DNA of 64,000 nt. It comes from Rotaria sordida (lineage: Eukaryota; Rotifera; Eurotatoria; Philodinida; Philodinidae). A model generated the notes under the pieces. That model was given only the letters and a program-made list of their open reading frames with translations. It was not told the DNA's origin and did no database searches. Made by a program: the position numbers and the translations under genes. The stretch covers positions 62,001 to 126,000 of the forward strand of contig CAJNOL010000469.1 of the NCBI GenBank assembly GCA_905250125.1, given 5' to 3'. Below are positions 35,442 through 45,953 of the stretch, piece by piece; position 1 is the stretch's first letter, and every line of letters starts with the position of its first letter.

Positions 35442-36003
35442 TTTAGTCAACTTTTCCTTTGAAACAGCTTGATATAGAGCAACTTGTGCCAAAGTGGTCG
35501 CCTTCGATAACGACAGTATCGAGGAATTTTCTCATATTGGACTCCAGTTCTCTTCCTGAAAATTTGCGAGAAAAAATCAAATTTTTTAAGGAGGTTGCAA
35601 AAAGTTGTCGCTTCGCGAAAAATTATTACATTTTAGGTCCGCAAAAAAAGATTAACATCAGATCTGATGCGAAAAAAAATTTTGCTTCCCTCAATCTTGA
35701 CTGCCTTGAAATCTCGTCACACCCCCCCCCCCCCAATCTTGGGACCCTCGCGCGGGACCTGCCTATAAGTGATATTTACCTATTTTACATACCTTATGGT
35801 GCCTGCAACTTAACAGACACTTGCTTTCAATCATTATCCGGGATGCAGTTAAATGCAGGAGCACAGCAGCTCCAATGCTAGCTATGATATTTGTCTAAAT
35901 CTCGAAAACTGATTTTGTCGCCTGGCTGTCCACTGTGCCCCACACCCACACCCACACCTATATCATGTTCTATTGATGTTTATTCTTTTTTATTATATTA
36001 TAG
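35442..36003. other. Low-complexity flank with C13 run and telomere-like (CCCACA) tract
   Basis: An open frame runs through 35459-35881 but shows no known motif and crosses the C-run near 35722-35735, so it is not called as a gene. At 35938-35957 there are about three CCCACA units. The DNA between them is GC-richer than the rest of the spacer. Confidence 0.4.
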
Positions 36004-36371
36004 GAAAACATAATATTTACTTGGTATCGAGATGCCAATGGTCATGTCAAAATAAACTATATGAAAGAAAATATAAATCTTGAAACAGTACATTATTATG
36101 AAAATGAGATGTTTAAAATCCGTTTGAATGTAAGCGTATTTAATTCACATTCATTTTTAATTCTTTTTATATATAGTTTAATGGACGAGAACCATACAAA
36201 TGGGTTACTATACAATATAAAAATTTTTTCAACGAACAACAGTAAATTAAAAATTTCTCACTTATTGATAGATGTTCTTTTTTTTGCAGAACTAATATTC
36301 GATATGATACATTAAATGATTTAAACCAAAAGATTCGAACGAAATTAAATACTGCTTTACGAGAACTTTAA
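36004..36371 (+). pseudogene. Orphan 3' end of an unrecognised gene (three exons)
   Basis: Exons 36004-36129, 36177-36241 and 36290-36371 keep one frame across two 47-48-bp GT-AG introns and end in TAA. The text includes TWYRDANGHVKINYMKENIN, FNGREPYKWVTIQYKNFF and DTLNDLNQKIRTKLNTALRE. A splice acceptor (TATTATATTATAG) precedes the first exon, so an upstream part is required. None is seen in the 3 kb before it, which is filled by the foldback and C-run. Either the 5' part is far away behind an insertion, or this is a truncated gene remnant. Family not recognised. Confidence 0.55.
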
Positions 36372-36443
36372 AATCAACAAGAACAGCAACAAGAAAATAA
36401 AATAAAATATGTAATAATATAGTAACATGTTTTTATATAAACA

Positions 36444-36647
36444 GGGTGTGGGTGTGTGGGTGTGGGTGCGAGTGGAACAAAGGAATCACACCCACACCCA
36501 CCCACACCCNNNNNNNNNNNNNNNNNNNNNNNNNNNNNNNNNNNNNNNNNNNNNNNNNNNNNNNNNNNNNNNNNNNNNNNNNNNNNNNNNNNNNNNNNNN
36601 NNNNNNNNNCACACCCACACCCACACCCACACCCCACACCCACACCC
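36444..36647. repeat. Telomere-like hairpin (TGTGGG / CCCACA) spanning an assembly gap
   Basis: The left arm is G-rich (GGGTGTGGGTGTGTGGGTG) and the right side C-rich (CACACCCACACCCACCC, then 36610-36647 after the gap). Positions 36510-36609 are 100 Ns, so the true length is unknown. The hexamer equals the telomere repeat reported for bdelloid rotifers. The G-rich strand runs into the centre from the left and the C-rich strand follows, the orientation expected for end-to-end joined telomeres. Confidence 0.8.
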
Positions 36648-36881
36648 TTTTATATAATATATTATTTTATTTGATATATGAACTTTTCTCATTTCAATTG
36701 TTTGTCTCATTCTTGTTCTGTGTTTTCTTTCCTCATTACAACATCTACTAGTCAATGATAATAAAATTATCGAAACGTCGTAGGACGAAAAATTATATAA
36801 AATAAACTTTTTTTTTTTTCATTGCTGCTGTAAAATAATCTCACTATATATAGATTTCATTTTCTATGCCCATGAATCATA

Positions 36882-37060
36882 TTAATTATTCAGAGACATC
36901 AGGTTCAAAATTGCTTGACGGTCATCGTTGACTTCATACTCATCTAATGTTATTAATTGCATGACAGAAGAAGGCATCAATATAATATCATATCTATCAT
37001 ATTCGCCAGGCCTGATACTATGTAACTTTTCGCTAACTAATTCTATCAAATGTAGTTTAA
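36882..37060 (-). pseudogene. Orphan 3'-terminal exon of an unrecognised gene
   Basis: The minus-strand frame begins after an acceptor (TTTAATCAG|TT), reads LIELVSEKLHSIRPGEYDRY, IILMPSSVMQLITLDEYEVN and so on, and ends NLMSLNN-stop. The codon texture is protein-like. No upstream exon on the same strand was found with confidence; the stretch behind it gives stops in the needed frame. It converges on the same telomere-like hairpin as the 36004 gene end. Confidence 0.4.
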
Positions 37061-37275
37061 CTGATTAAATAAATGAAACATGATAAGCTCGTGCGATATC
37101 TAAGATATCTAAAAATTTTTTCGAAAAAAATTTTTAACAAATTGTTGGAAAGGATCGAACTTGGTATAAATAATCATGGCAACTGTCCTCAATATTTGAT
37201 AAAATAAAATTAAAGACGCCTACTTATCTTTATATTTTTATATAATGTTGCCAGAACTTTTGGTCAGACCTAAGT

Positions 37276-37536
37276 ATGATCGAATCACATGATTTATCTC
37301 CTGATGAATCACTTGATAGGACAGCTTCGTCGAATACTGATCGTTCATCTACAATTATTTCTTCATCTCTCAGTCATTGCTCATCGAGTAATATTAAATG
37401 TAATTCGTCAAATATAAAAATGTTTTTAAAAGAACAACCAGAAAAATACGTGCTTGTCGACAATCACAAAGTGAATCATTCAAAACCATCTCATATAGAC
37501 TTGAGTTTTGTTTTTGTAAAAAATGATTATTCATAA
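37276..37536 (+). other. Serine-rich open stretch, uncertain
   Basis: An 86-residue frame (ESHDLSPDESLDRTASSNTD, then Ser-rich) with natural-looking codon use but no known motif. It could be an exon of a gene broken in this rearranged zone. Weakly supported. Confidence 0.2.
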
Positions 37537-37581
37537 AAGGAATGCATCATTAAAAATAAAGTATTTGATAAATAAAAAATT

Positions 37582-37775
37582 TCTTCGGGTTACACGGGGA
37601 CGGGTCGGGCGGGCCGGTCCAAGAAGCTGCCTGTGTGGGGTACGGGCGGAGCGGGTATAGATTTGCCGGGGCACAGGCGGGGCGGGGATTCTCAAAAAGA
37701 ATATCCACGGGGTTCGGACGGGACGGGTTTGTGAATTTTACGGGGCGGGCCCCGCGGGGCATGATAAATCAATGC
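37582..37775. other. GC-rich island in AT-rich DNA
   Basis: About 190 bp made of repeated 'cgggNcggg'-like units (for example 'cggggacgggtcgggcgggc' and 'ggggcggggattctc'), ending with 'ggggcgggccccgcggggca'. The composition is opposite to the whole window. It has the look of a mobile-element end or a simple-sequence expansion; no terminal repeat was identified. Confidence 0.6.
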
Positions 37776-37789
37776 CCCGCACATCTCTG

Positions 37790-38080
37790 TTCTGCACTAC
37801 TGTTTAATTGATGATAAATCTTCTAAAGAATCTTCTACACGTAAAACTTTTTCATCTGTTTTATGTTCAATTGATGATTTATCATTTAAAATTTGATTTA
37901 TTAAATAAAAACAAAATCAATGAAAAATCAACCTGTTTTAGATAATTTATTAATTGAACTTGATTTTGGTGCTCCACCATTGATAAAATATATTTGAAAT
38001 GGATAATGATCGATTTATGATCTCAACACCATTCGATAGAAATGGATGAGTTAATTTAGTTAACATCTGAAATTATAGAA
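37790..38080 (-). pseudogene. Broken exon-like fragments, unrecognised
   Basis: On the minus strand, QIYFINGGAPKSSSINKLSK precedes a donor-like site, and after a short intron-like gap NDKSSIEHKTDEKVLRVEDS leads to a stop. An upstream ATG frame (MLTKLTHPFLSNGVEIINRS) sits in a different phase, implying a frameshift. Fits a decayed gene; the family is unknown. Confidence 0.25.
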
Positions 38081-38459
38081 ATATATTTATTCTCACATTT
38101 ATTTTTATATGAAATAACACAAACAAATAAATTCTAAAAGCGACCTCTTTTGTTTATCTTTTTTTATTTTCAACAAGATTTTTTATTTCTAATATTTACA
38201 ATTAGAAATCCATATTTTATATCGGAAAATAATATTCTACAGAAAAAAAAAGTTATTTAAAATTAATCTGAATGATTGATAATCTATCAATTATAAACAG
38301 AAGTCTCGTTTGAAATATAATCTCCACATGCACACACTTTACAATGCATCGTGTGAATATATTGTATCTCGACCGAAACAAATGGAAAATAGATCGAAGC
38401 ACTTTTAAATTTTTGCATTTGAACTTCGAATGGGTTTTAATTTTGAATCAGTAACAACT

Positions 38460-38681
38460 GGGATTATTGTAACAACTAAATTATTTTACGATACTTGAGA
38501 TGATACAGTTAATGTTGCTTGAAGAATGGATTCAACGAGTAAAAAGCAACAAATTCAAGTTCCAGAACATGTTGCTATAGCTTTAAAAGATAAATATCAA
38601 TTTGAATTTCGTGGAGAGATTGATGTTAAAGGAAAAAGTCGAATGAAAACTTATTTTTCCGAACCAAATTCAAAACATTAA
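38460..38681 (+). pseudogene. Class III adenylate/guanylate cyclase relic (C-terminal part)
   Basis: Reads GIIVTTKLFYDT-stop-DDTVNVA-stop-RMDST, then IQVPEHVAIALKDKYQFEFR, GEIDVKGKSRMKTYF and a final stop. This matches the end of the cyclase catalytic core (usual form YDIWGDTVNVASRM, then RGxxxVKGKxxMxTYFL). The Trp and Ser codons at two key sites have become TGA. Upstream catalytic parts are absent. Confidence 0.8.
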
Positions 38682-38940
38682 CAATGATATTTTTTTTCTC
38701 AATTTTAGAATAAAATAAAATAAAATAGATTTTGTTTTTCTTTGCAAAACAAAATCGTCTTAGTTGATTCGAAAAAATGGCTGGTGTTCTTGATACTCAT
38801 AATGGTTAGTTGAATAATTTGAAATAATAAATCATATTTAACCGATTTTCTTTTTTTAGGTATTCATCTCGACATATCAAACAAATATTTAAAGGTTAAA
38901 GATGTAAATCTCGTAAGTGTATGCGTGATTTGTCTATATA
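38682..38940 (+). other. Short spacer with possible small exons
   Basis: An ATG at about 38778 opens MAGVLDTHN, then a GT-AG-like 49-bp gap, then GIHLDISNKYLKVKDVNL and a donor-like GTAAGT immediately before the mariner element. After the element, TPAALYLRNK continues at 40272. The pieces may be one gene split by the insertion, but this is weak. Confidence 0.25.
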
Positions 38941-40246
38941 CAGGGCGCCTCAAAAGTCACGCACCAAACAAAAAAAAAATTAAATATCTCTATTAAGGCT
39001 TAAGCAAATGAGCTGATTTTTTCGTTGATGGAAGAGGCATATACAAGCTTTTTATTCATAAGGACACGTCTAGATAGACCCTCTATCAATTAGCCCTATT
39101 GACTTCACGAATAAAAAATATGCTTTTTCATATATCAAAAAAAACCAATATAATATACAGAAAGGAAAATTTTTCAGAAAAGAATAATCAATATGTTAAA
39201 GCAAATATTCATATTGTTTGCCTTCTGTACTAATACACATTTGGCAACGCTTAGCTACAGAACGAGAGATTGCTTGGCATAATTCGATATTATTATTGAG
39301 CGATATAAATTCATGTTCAATTAATAATTTCAGATAATCCAAATCACCGTTTGTTTGGAATGTAGCTTCGTCTGTCCACAAAATTCGATCTAATATAGTT
39401 GGATCTTCTACAACTGAATCTAAAACGCATTGACAAAATACAAGTCGTCGATCAGGATCATCCTCATAAGGCTTGTAATAATCTCGATTTGTACGGTTTC
39501 AAATGGAGATCTTTCATGATACGTTGTAACCTTGAACGTGAGATATCAAGTTCACGTGCTGCACGTCTTTGTGACGCTTGCGGATTAAGAAGAAAACTTT
39601 GAGAAACAAGTTCCATATTTTCTTCTGTATTTCTTGATGTTGGTCTACCACTTCGAGGTGTATCTTCCACAGAACCTGTCTCATCAAATTTTTTTGATGT
39701 TCTTCCTGACATCCACGATTGCTTCAGGACAAATGTTCTTTTGTTAAAACTCTCGGCATCTGTACATACGAATTCGAAGTAAGATAGAATGAACAGTGTG
39801 CAGCAAAGAAGCACAGATCTTACCGGGAATATCGAAAACGTACGTATACTGCTGCTAAAGCAATATAATGAACAATATAAATAAAACGATTTAGAGCGTG
39901 TAAAGTGCCAACATAGGTTATAGGAAAACAGAAGGAGAAAAGTACGAAAAGAGAATATATATGAATACAACATGCGTTGTTTATAAATTTATTCTATTAA
40001 TTACATTTTCTCCGAATCAACTGTTCTTTCTGTACATTACATAGTGTTTTTTGATATATAAAAAAACAGATTTTTTATTCTTGAAGTCAATAGGGTTAAT
40101 TAATAGAGGGTCTACCTAGACATGTCTTTATGAATAAAAAGCTTGTATATGCCTCTACCATCGACGAAAAATCAGCTCATTTGCTCAAGCCTTAACGAAG
40201 ATATTTAATTTTTTTTTGTTTGGTGCGTGACTTTTGGACCGCCCTG
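38941..40246 (-). mobile_element. Mariner-family transposon, internally deleted, long TIRs
   Basis: The ends read CAGGGCGCCTCAAAAGTCAC and its complement (GTGACTTTTGGACCGCCCTG), with inverted similarity of about 190-200 bp at each side. Left flank TA, right flank CA, fitting a mutated TA target duplication. On the minus strand a transposase remnant has the N-terminal helix-turn-helix region (GSVEDTPRSGRPTSRNTEEN, RRAARELDISRSRLQRIMKD, LHLKPYK). After a one-base frameshift it continues DDPDRRLVFCQCVLDSVVED and WTDEATFQTNG (first catalytic Asp). Then it jumps to a C-terminal-like part (AISRSVAKRCQMCISTEG). The middle with the other acidic residues is missing, so it is non-autonomous. Confidence 0.85.
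39196..39720 (-). pseudogene. Mariner-like transposase remnant
   Basis: Best-preserved coding part of the 38941-40246 element, read in two frames with a shift near 39465. It keeps the DNA-binding HTH region and the DEATF block but lacks the rest of the catalytic core. It cannot encode an active enzyme. The HTH type (GRPxSxRTxENxExV, then LxISRxxxxRIxxDLxxxPYK) matches the mariner-like families common in arthropods and other invertebrates. Confidence 0.8.
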
Positions 40247-40654
40247 CATTAATAAAAATTTGTTTCAGACGCCGGCAGCACTATACCTTCGCAATAAAAC
40301 ATCTGTTAAATTACACCTTTCATTATTATTTATTATGGCATTGGTTTATATTATCTTGATGATCATATTTGTTCATCAAATGTTAATGCTCCACAAACAC
40401 AATAATACAAAATGAATTAATGAACATCATGAAACTGTTGTTAAAATCTTAAAAAATATCTCATCTGATAAACTTAATTGTAATGAATGTGTGGAAGAGT
40501 CTCATTTCAGGTACTTTGTTAATTTTTGATTATAGGCGCCTTGAATCGAAAATGAACAATATTTAATTCTTCAAACATATTTTTTCACCATTTTTTCTAT
40601 AGCCGCGCTATAATAAAAAAAAAAATACACAAAATTTGTTTTCTCTTAAACAAT

Positions 40655-41216
40655 ACAGGGTGTCCCAAAAGTCCGGACGAAAAACAAATTTGAATATCTC
40701 CCTTACGGCTCGAGCAAATGAGCTGATTTTTTTATCAATGATAGAGGCATGTTCAAAGTTTATATCCATAAAGACATGTCTAGAGATTCTCTTTGTTAAG
40801 TATCACTATTGGTCTTATCAAAAAAAGTTTACTTTTTCACAGATAGAAAAAAAAAATAATATATTTAACAAAGGATCCCTCTAAGCATGTCTTTATGAAT
40901 ATAAAGCTTGAACGTACCTTTATCATTGATAAAAAAATCAGTTCGTTTGTCCGAGCCCTAGTGGAGATATCCAATTCTTTTTTTCGGCAAAGTGACTTTT
41001 GCGCTACTCTGTGTATCGGTTTTTTCCTATCTATGAAAAAGTAATATTTTTTTGTTGAGACCAATAGTGGTACTTTATAAAGAGGATCTCTAGGCATGCC
41101 TTTATGGATATAAACTTTGAACATGCCTCTATCATTGATAAAAAAGTCAGCTCATTTGCTCGAGTCGTAAGGAAGATATTCAAATTTTTTTTCGTCCGGA
41201 CTTTTGAGACAACCTG
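40655..41216. mobile_element. Related TIR element with CAGGGTGTCCCAAAAGTCC ends, nested
   Basis: Ends CAGGGTGTCCCAAAAGTCCG and, in reverse complement, CAGGTTGTCTCAAAAGTCCG; TIRs of about 190 bp carry 'caaatgagctgatttttt' as in the 38941 element. Between them, at about 40855-41015, sits a third TIR-like arm ending 'tgacttttgcgctactctg', so one element inserted into or recombined with another. No transposase. Confidence 0.8.
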
Positions 41217-41484
41217 TAGATTTTTTTAGTATGAATTTTATAGAAATTTGCAACTGATGTAATTTGCTGAGTAAAAAACATCTTATTCATATTTATCAGG
41301 GAAGTCTTATGGTAGATAGTTTTATACCTGTTTTTATCATTGTGACCATTGCAGAAAGTTAAAATAATAATTTTTTTCAAATATTAAAGTCATACATAGA
41401 TTAGATATCTTCAGGAAAATTGATATTTATATTCAAATATATTTTTGACAAGACTAGTGTTGACAGAACGCTGGTAGGATGAAT

Positions 41485-42077
41485 TTTACATTAATCCTGA
41501 TCCAAAAAAAACATGAAGAATTTGAAATTGATGATGTCGAGTGTCAAGTAAGTATAAAATGTGTATTTAATTAATGAAATATTTGTATTTGGTTTAGACA
41601 TCAGCAGAACTTGTGCCTGTTTTAAAATCGGTAAAAATTTTAAAGCATCTGGATGACAAGAAATATCTCGATCTGGCTGATCATTTCAAGATCGTAAAAT
41701 TTCGACGAGGTCAACATATTGTTCAAATCGGAAGAATAGTCGATAGATTTTTTATTCTTTTGAACGGCAAAACAAATAAAACTTAACCTTTTCTCTGAAA
41801 TATAAACAGAAAATTTTATTTAGGTACTGCTGGTGTATTTAAGCCAGGAAAAAATGGTCAAACACTTGATCAAGTGTCTACATTAAATCGATTGGATTAT
41901 GTAGGTGCTTTGGATATGTTCTTTAATCGAAGATATTTGGCTACTGTTACGGCAAATATTCTTTGATCATGCACTCAAATGAACATCGACATGTTCAATT
42001 TTTGGATTAGACCTATATTAGAAGATCTTCAATCAAAATCTGAAGAATATAATACATTCAAAAATTTAGATGTTTAA
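41485..42077 (+). pseudogene. Cyclic-nucleotide-binding domain gene relic
   Basis: EEFEIDDVECQ, a GT-AG intron, then LVPVLKSVKILKHLDDKKYL, DLADHFKIVKFRRGQHIVQI and FFILLNG match the start of a PKA-regulatory-subunit-type CNB domain. The following exon reads FKPGKNGQTLDQVSTLNRLD, YVGALDMFFNRRYLATVTAN. The donor after LLNGK is lost (no GT), and a TGA interrupts after ATVTANIL, so the copy is dead. It lies 2.8 kb from the cyclase relic on the same strand, with transposons between them. Confidence 0.75.
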
Positions 42078-42876
42078 ACAAAACGAACACTTCTATACAT
42101 ATATAACACTAAGATTCATGAATTTCTATGTTTAAAAACAACGAACACTTTTAAACATGTATAAGAATAGGTATAATGTTCGTTTATTTTTTTAAATAAA
42201 AAAAAAACAACAGCATCCAGTTTGATGAAATTAATTGTTTAGAAAAATTCATCCTATGATGAGGAGAGATCATCAAAGGTTAGATGAATTTACATAGTAT
42301 ATAACAATAAGATATTCATTATTACTACCTCGATGTAATTGGGAAAATGCTTCAAGTATCACAAACGCCATTATATTGAATTGCAAGCTTATTAATAAAT
42401 AATCTATGAAAATTATTTGGTCTCTGAATTTTATCTTTTTAGACATTGAAATTCTGTAATAATACTACTGCTTAGTTTTCTATCATTTGAAATATGAAAA
42501 GACTTTTATTGTAATTAAGAAAGCAGTAAAATATCCTATCATCAAAGTCATCCATCATATCTAAATGAAATTATTAGAGACAATCAAGTTGGTTTGTTCC
42601 AAATTTCATTTTCACACGTTTTCTAATCATTTTTCAACTGTGTTCATTAACTAATAAACATGGGAAAGTATTCAAATATGAATAATTCTGTCTTATTTAA
42701 GCATAAACTTTTCATTGAACATACCAAGAGAAACTTTTCATTGCTAATAAAAGATATTGAACAATCATTGAGACACTTGAAGAACTTGTCTTCAATCATG
42801 ACGCCAAAACATAAACCTATGTTAATTAGTTCGACGCACGGCTATTTGATTACGTTCGATTGAAGATATTTCTATA
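42078..42876. other. Spacer, no clear gene
   Basis: A 67-codon frame at 42660-42863 shows no motif. Otherwise AT-rich. Confidence 0.5.
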
Positions 42877-43029
42877 TACAGTCCTGGACAATATTTTATG
42901 AACGTTTTTATTTTCAGCATAACTCCCTCATAATGTGCACTTTTGACGAGTGGTTTTCGTCAAAAGTGCACATTATGAGGGAGTTATGCTGAAAATAAAA
43001 TCGTTCGAAAAATATTGTCCAGGATTATA
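42877..43029. mobile_element. Tc1/mariner-type MITE hairpin
   Basis: Starts TA-CAGTCCTGGACAATATT and ends AATATTGTCCAGGATTA-TA. Arms of about 65 bp ('tcagcataactccctcataa', 'tgtgcacttttgacga') are almost perfect complements around a 10-bp loop. The CAGTCCTGGAC ends are typical of Tc1/mariner non-autonomous elements. Confidence 0.85.
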
Positions 43030-43058
43030 TATATTGTATGACTGTTTTTTCTGTAAAA

Positions 43059-43156
43059 GGGTGGGGTGTGGGTGTGGGTGGGTATGGCTGTGGGTGAGAG
43101 GGTGTGACTACTCTCAATACCCACCCACACCTCACACCCACACCCCACCCACACCC
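43059..43156. repeat. Telomere-like hairpin 2
   Basis: GGGTGGGGTGTGGGTGTGGG through TGTGGGTGAGAGGGTGTG, a 13-bp centre, then CCCACCCACACCTCACACCC to ACACCC. G-rich arm first, C-rich second. It sits 30 bp after the MITE. Confidence 0.8.
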
Positions 43157-45266
43157 TTAATCGGTCGATCCTCCTCATACTAACATATAAAACCACAACA
43201 GTGCAGCAGTATCAACAACAACGACACCAATAGCAACAGCAAGATTCAAAATTATGTATTTATTTATTAATTGAACATTGGTATTTTGATGTACTTATTA
43301 ATTTATTTATGTATTTATTTTTTGTATACATTCCTGTTCATTTTGAGCACAATGTAACTCCTGAAGATGTACTCAGAAGAGTGCGAAAGCTTGAGAAATA
43401 TTTTGTAAATTTCTGATAGAAATAAATGTTTTTTACAGCAGTTCTCTCCTTTTTTTTTAAATATATTTTTCCTACTGCTCTTCCCTCTAAAGTTTCATAT
43501 AATTATGATGAAAATCCATCGTTTTTTATTCCGTGAGAAATATAGAGATGGTTTTTATCATTCAAATAATTCAGTTTTATTGTCAAAACGAAGTCATCAT
43601 AGAACTTATGTCCATTTTTAACCAAGAATCCATTGTAACAACGAGAAAAATGACTCTTTTTTGAGAAATTAATGAAAAATCTCGTTGTTCCATAGCTTCT
43701 GGAAGAAAAATGGAACTTATACCACTTTGGTCGAGTATCTTAAAGTATACCACTTGTTTGACAATCTGTCGTTTATGTACTTTCGATTAGAGATAGTTTT
43801 TCCTTTACTTTTGTGAGTTTGAATCCTTTTTCTGCAAGCTAACTAATAACTAGTTATGTTGATATGATGCTTCATAAAATTCTGACAGATTTTTATTGTG
43901 AAAATGCTGTCTAAAAAGCAATTTTACTCAAAAGTTTTGCGAAAAGTGCTCAAAAAATTCTTAATGAGCATCCGGACGTCCGGATACGGCTGACCCCTCC
44001 CTCTATCCAGAAATGTCCATTTTTCGCTGACTTCCCTCCCTCATTTGCTTCGACGTCCTTTATGGATGACCCTCATACCCTTGTAGTTTCAATCTCCACC
44101 CTCCCTCTAGTCTTACCACTTGTAGTCTTACCCCTTTATAATCTTACGACCATTAACATTTAACCATTGATTCAGCACAGACAGACACTGAACACTATAT
44201 ATATATTTGCATTTATTTTATTCGCAATCTTTATAGGTCGATAAAGCAGAGTGTGTGCTGATTAGAAATATCAGAGTTTTTTTTCAAAATCAGTCGAATA
44301 ATAAGAGAGATCTTGAGCATTTTTCATTTTCGGAACGCTTAAAAAGCACTTTTTGATCTAACATCGTCAATACTCGTTTAAGAACTGTTATAAATTGACT
44401 AGTGCGTTGTCGACTTTTTTCTATATCAAAATTTATAAAAAAAAAAATGTACTTGAAAATAAAAATCTTTTTCTATTGTGAACTAACGAATATTGCACCG
44501 ATTCAGTCCTACGAAAGTATGGTTTACATGAGCGATTCAGAAAGACTTTTACATTACAAAATGATAAATTGTTACATCATATCTCAAGCAATGTTTGTAT
44601 AATTAACATCGTGTTTTCGTCCTTAGGTCTAACAGTGCATGAATTCGAATATTTCGATATTTTTTAAATCTTACGATTGAAACATATTTTAGTTAATCTT
44701 CTCATATTTAATCGTTCGCAGAAGCTAATATATTCAAATATTTGCTTTATTTTCATAAAATATAAATGATTGAAATTCACGATATGAAATGTTCTTTAAT
44801 GTACTCAAATACAAACGAACATTTTGTAATTATGTCACGAGCAATATCATGGATTTTTCTCCTTTCAAACTTCAATTATTATTCATAATCAATTGATTCT
44901 TGTCTTGCATTACTAAAAGTCATCTCATATATCATTAATAAAATAAACGATAGAATTAAAGTTTTCTTTTTCTATTTATTCGACAAAATAGAAACTAATT
45001 TTTCTTAGTATTATATTTAAATCAATACAGATCTTTACAATAATTCTATTCCATTGACTCTTAGAAAGATTGTAATAAAACAAATAGTTGATAATTTTAC
45101 ATAAATCATTTATTTTTCATCTTTTCTTCGTCCGGATGTTTGACATAGGAATATAGTGGAAAAAAGTTTTCAAGTACATTTACTGAATGATAGAATGGTT
45201 TCCAAGTTCGTAGAGTTTCTACTCTAGAACAATTATCTTTTGCCTGTCGTTGATCTCGAGCGATTA
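43157..45266. other. 2.1-kb spacer
   Basis: No gene is supported. CAA/CAG-rich microsatellite-like sequence at 43196-43245 and a C/T-rich tract at 44030-44140 are the only visible structures. Confidence 0.5.
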
Positions 45267-45356
45267 GGGTGTGGGTGGGTAGGTGTGGTTATTCCCGTAA
45301 GCCAGTCACACCCATACCCACAACCACATCCACACTCCACATTCCACACCCACACT
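45267..45356. repeat. Telomere-like hairpin 3
   Basis: GGGTGTGGGTGGGTAGGTGT on the left, then a short centre, then CACACCCATACCCACAACC and degenerate CCACA units. Same G-then-C orientation as the others. Confidence 0.75.
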
Positions 45357-45421
45357 CTCTCATCCAATTGGGCTCTTTCGGGCTGCGAGTTTAGCTCATG
45401 CGGTTCTTTTCAAGTCAGAAG

Positions 45422-45953
45422 TTCAACTATAGTTCATTTCAGCGTTAAATGGCCGTGAAGATTTTTTGAATAAGTTTTGATTGACTCAGACTATTAAGCT
45501 TGGGATTTCAGCATTGGAAAGAGCCAGCTCTGAGGCGTCTATCTATATAATATTCATCAAGGTCAACGGCGTTTTTTTTTCATACGGTTTGTGCATCATT
45601 ATGTTGTTCGTCCCATATTTTCATAAATTTTTATAATAATCTAACCTCAAAATATACCAAATTGTAGCCCAAATCGTTCTGATATATGATGTAAAATTGC
45701 TACAAGTTGAAATGATCTGGTTAACGAAAAAGGTCATTTAGACTGTCAAAATCATACTATGTACACAGGGCGATTTGGATTACAATTCGATTTGAAAAAA
45801 AGTGCCTTTGGCCTTGATGAATATTATATAGATAGACGCCTCAGAGCTGGCTCTTTCCAATGCTGAAATCCCGAGCTCAATAGTCTGAGCCAATCAAAAG
45901 TTACTCAAAAAATGCCCACGGCCATTTAACTCTGAAATGGACTATAGTTGAAT
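45422..45953. repeat. Large palindrome, foldback 5
   Basis: Arms of about 200-250 bp. The outer ends are 'ttcaactatagttcatttca' and 'tgaaatggactatagttgaa'. Paired blocks are 'gaaagagccagctctgaggc' (left) against 'gcctcagagctggctctttc' (right). The left arm includes 'ttttttgaataagttttgat', the same motif as in the other foldbacks. The centre (about 45600-45790) is less well paired. Confidence 0.85.

Noticed and set aside
35459..35881. A 140-codon plus-strand frame
   Set aside because: It crosses a C13 run, has no motif and overlaps the edge of the foldback; chance reading is more likely.
36510..36609. Biological meaning of the N stretch
   Set aside because: Exactly 100 Ns is an assembly placeholder, not sequence.
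36374..36755. Several frames of His-Thr-Pro or Gly-Val-Trp repeats
   Set aside because: They are translations of the telomere-like repeat and of the N gap.
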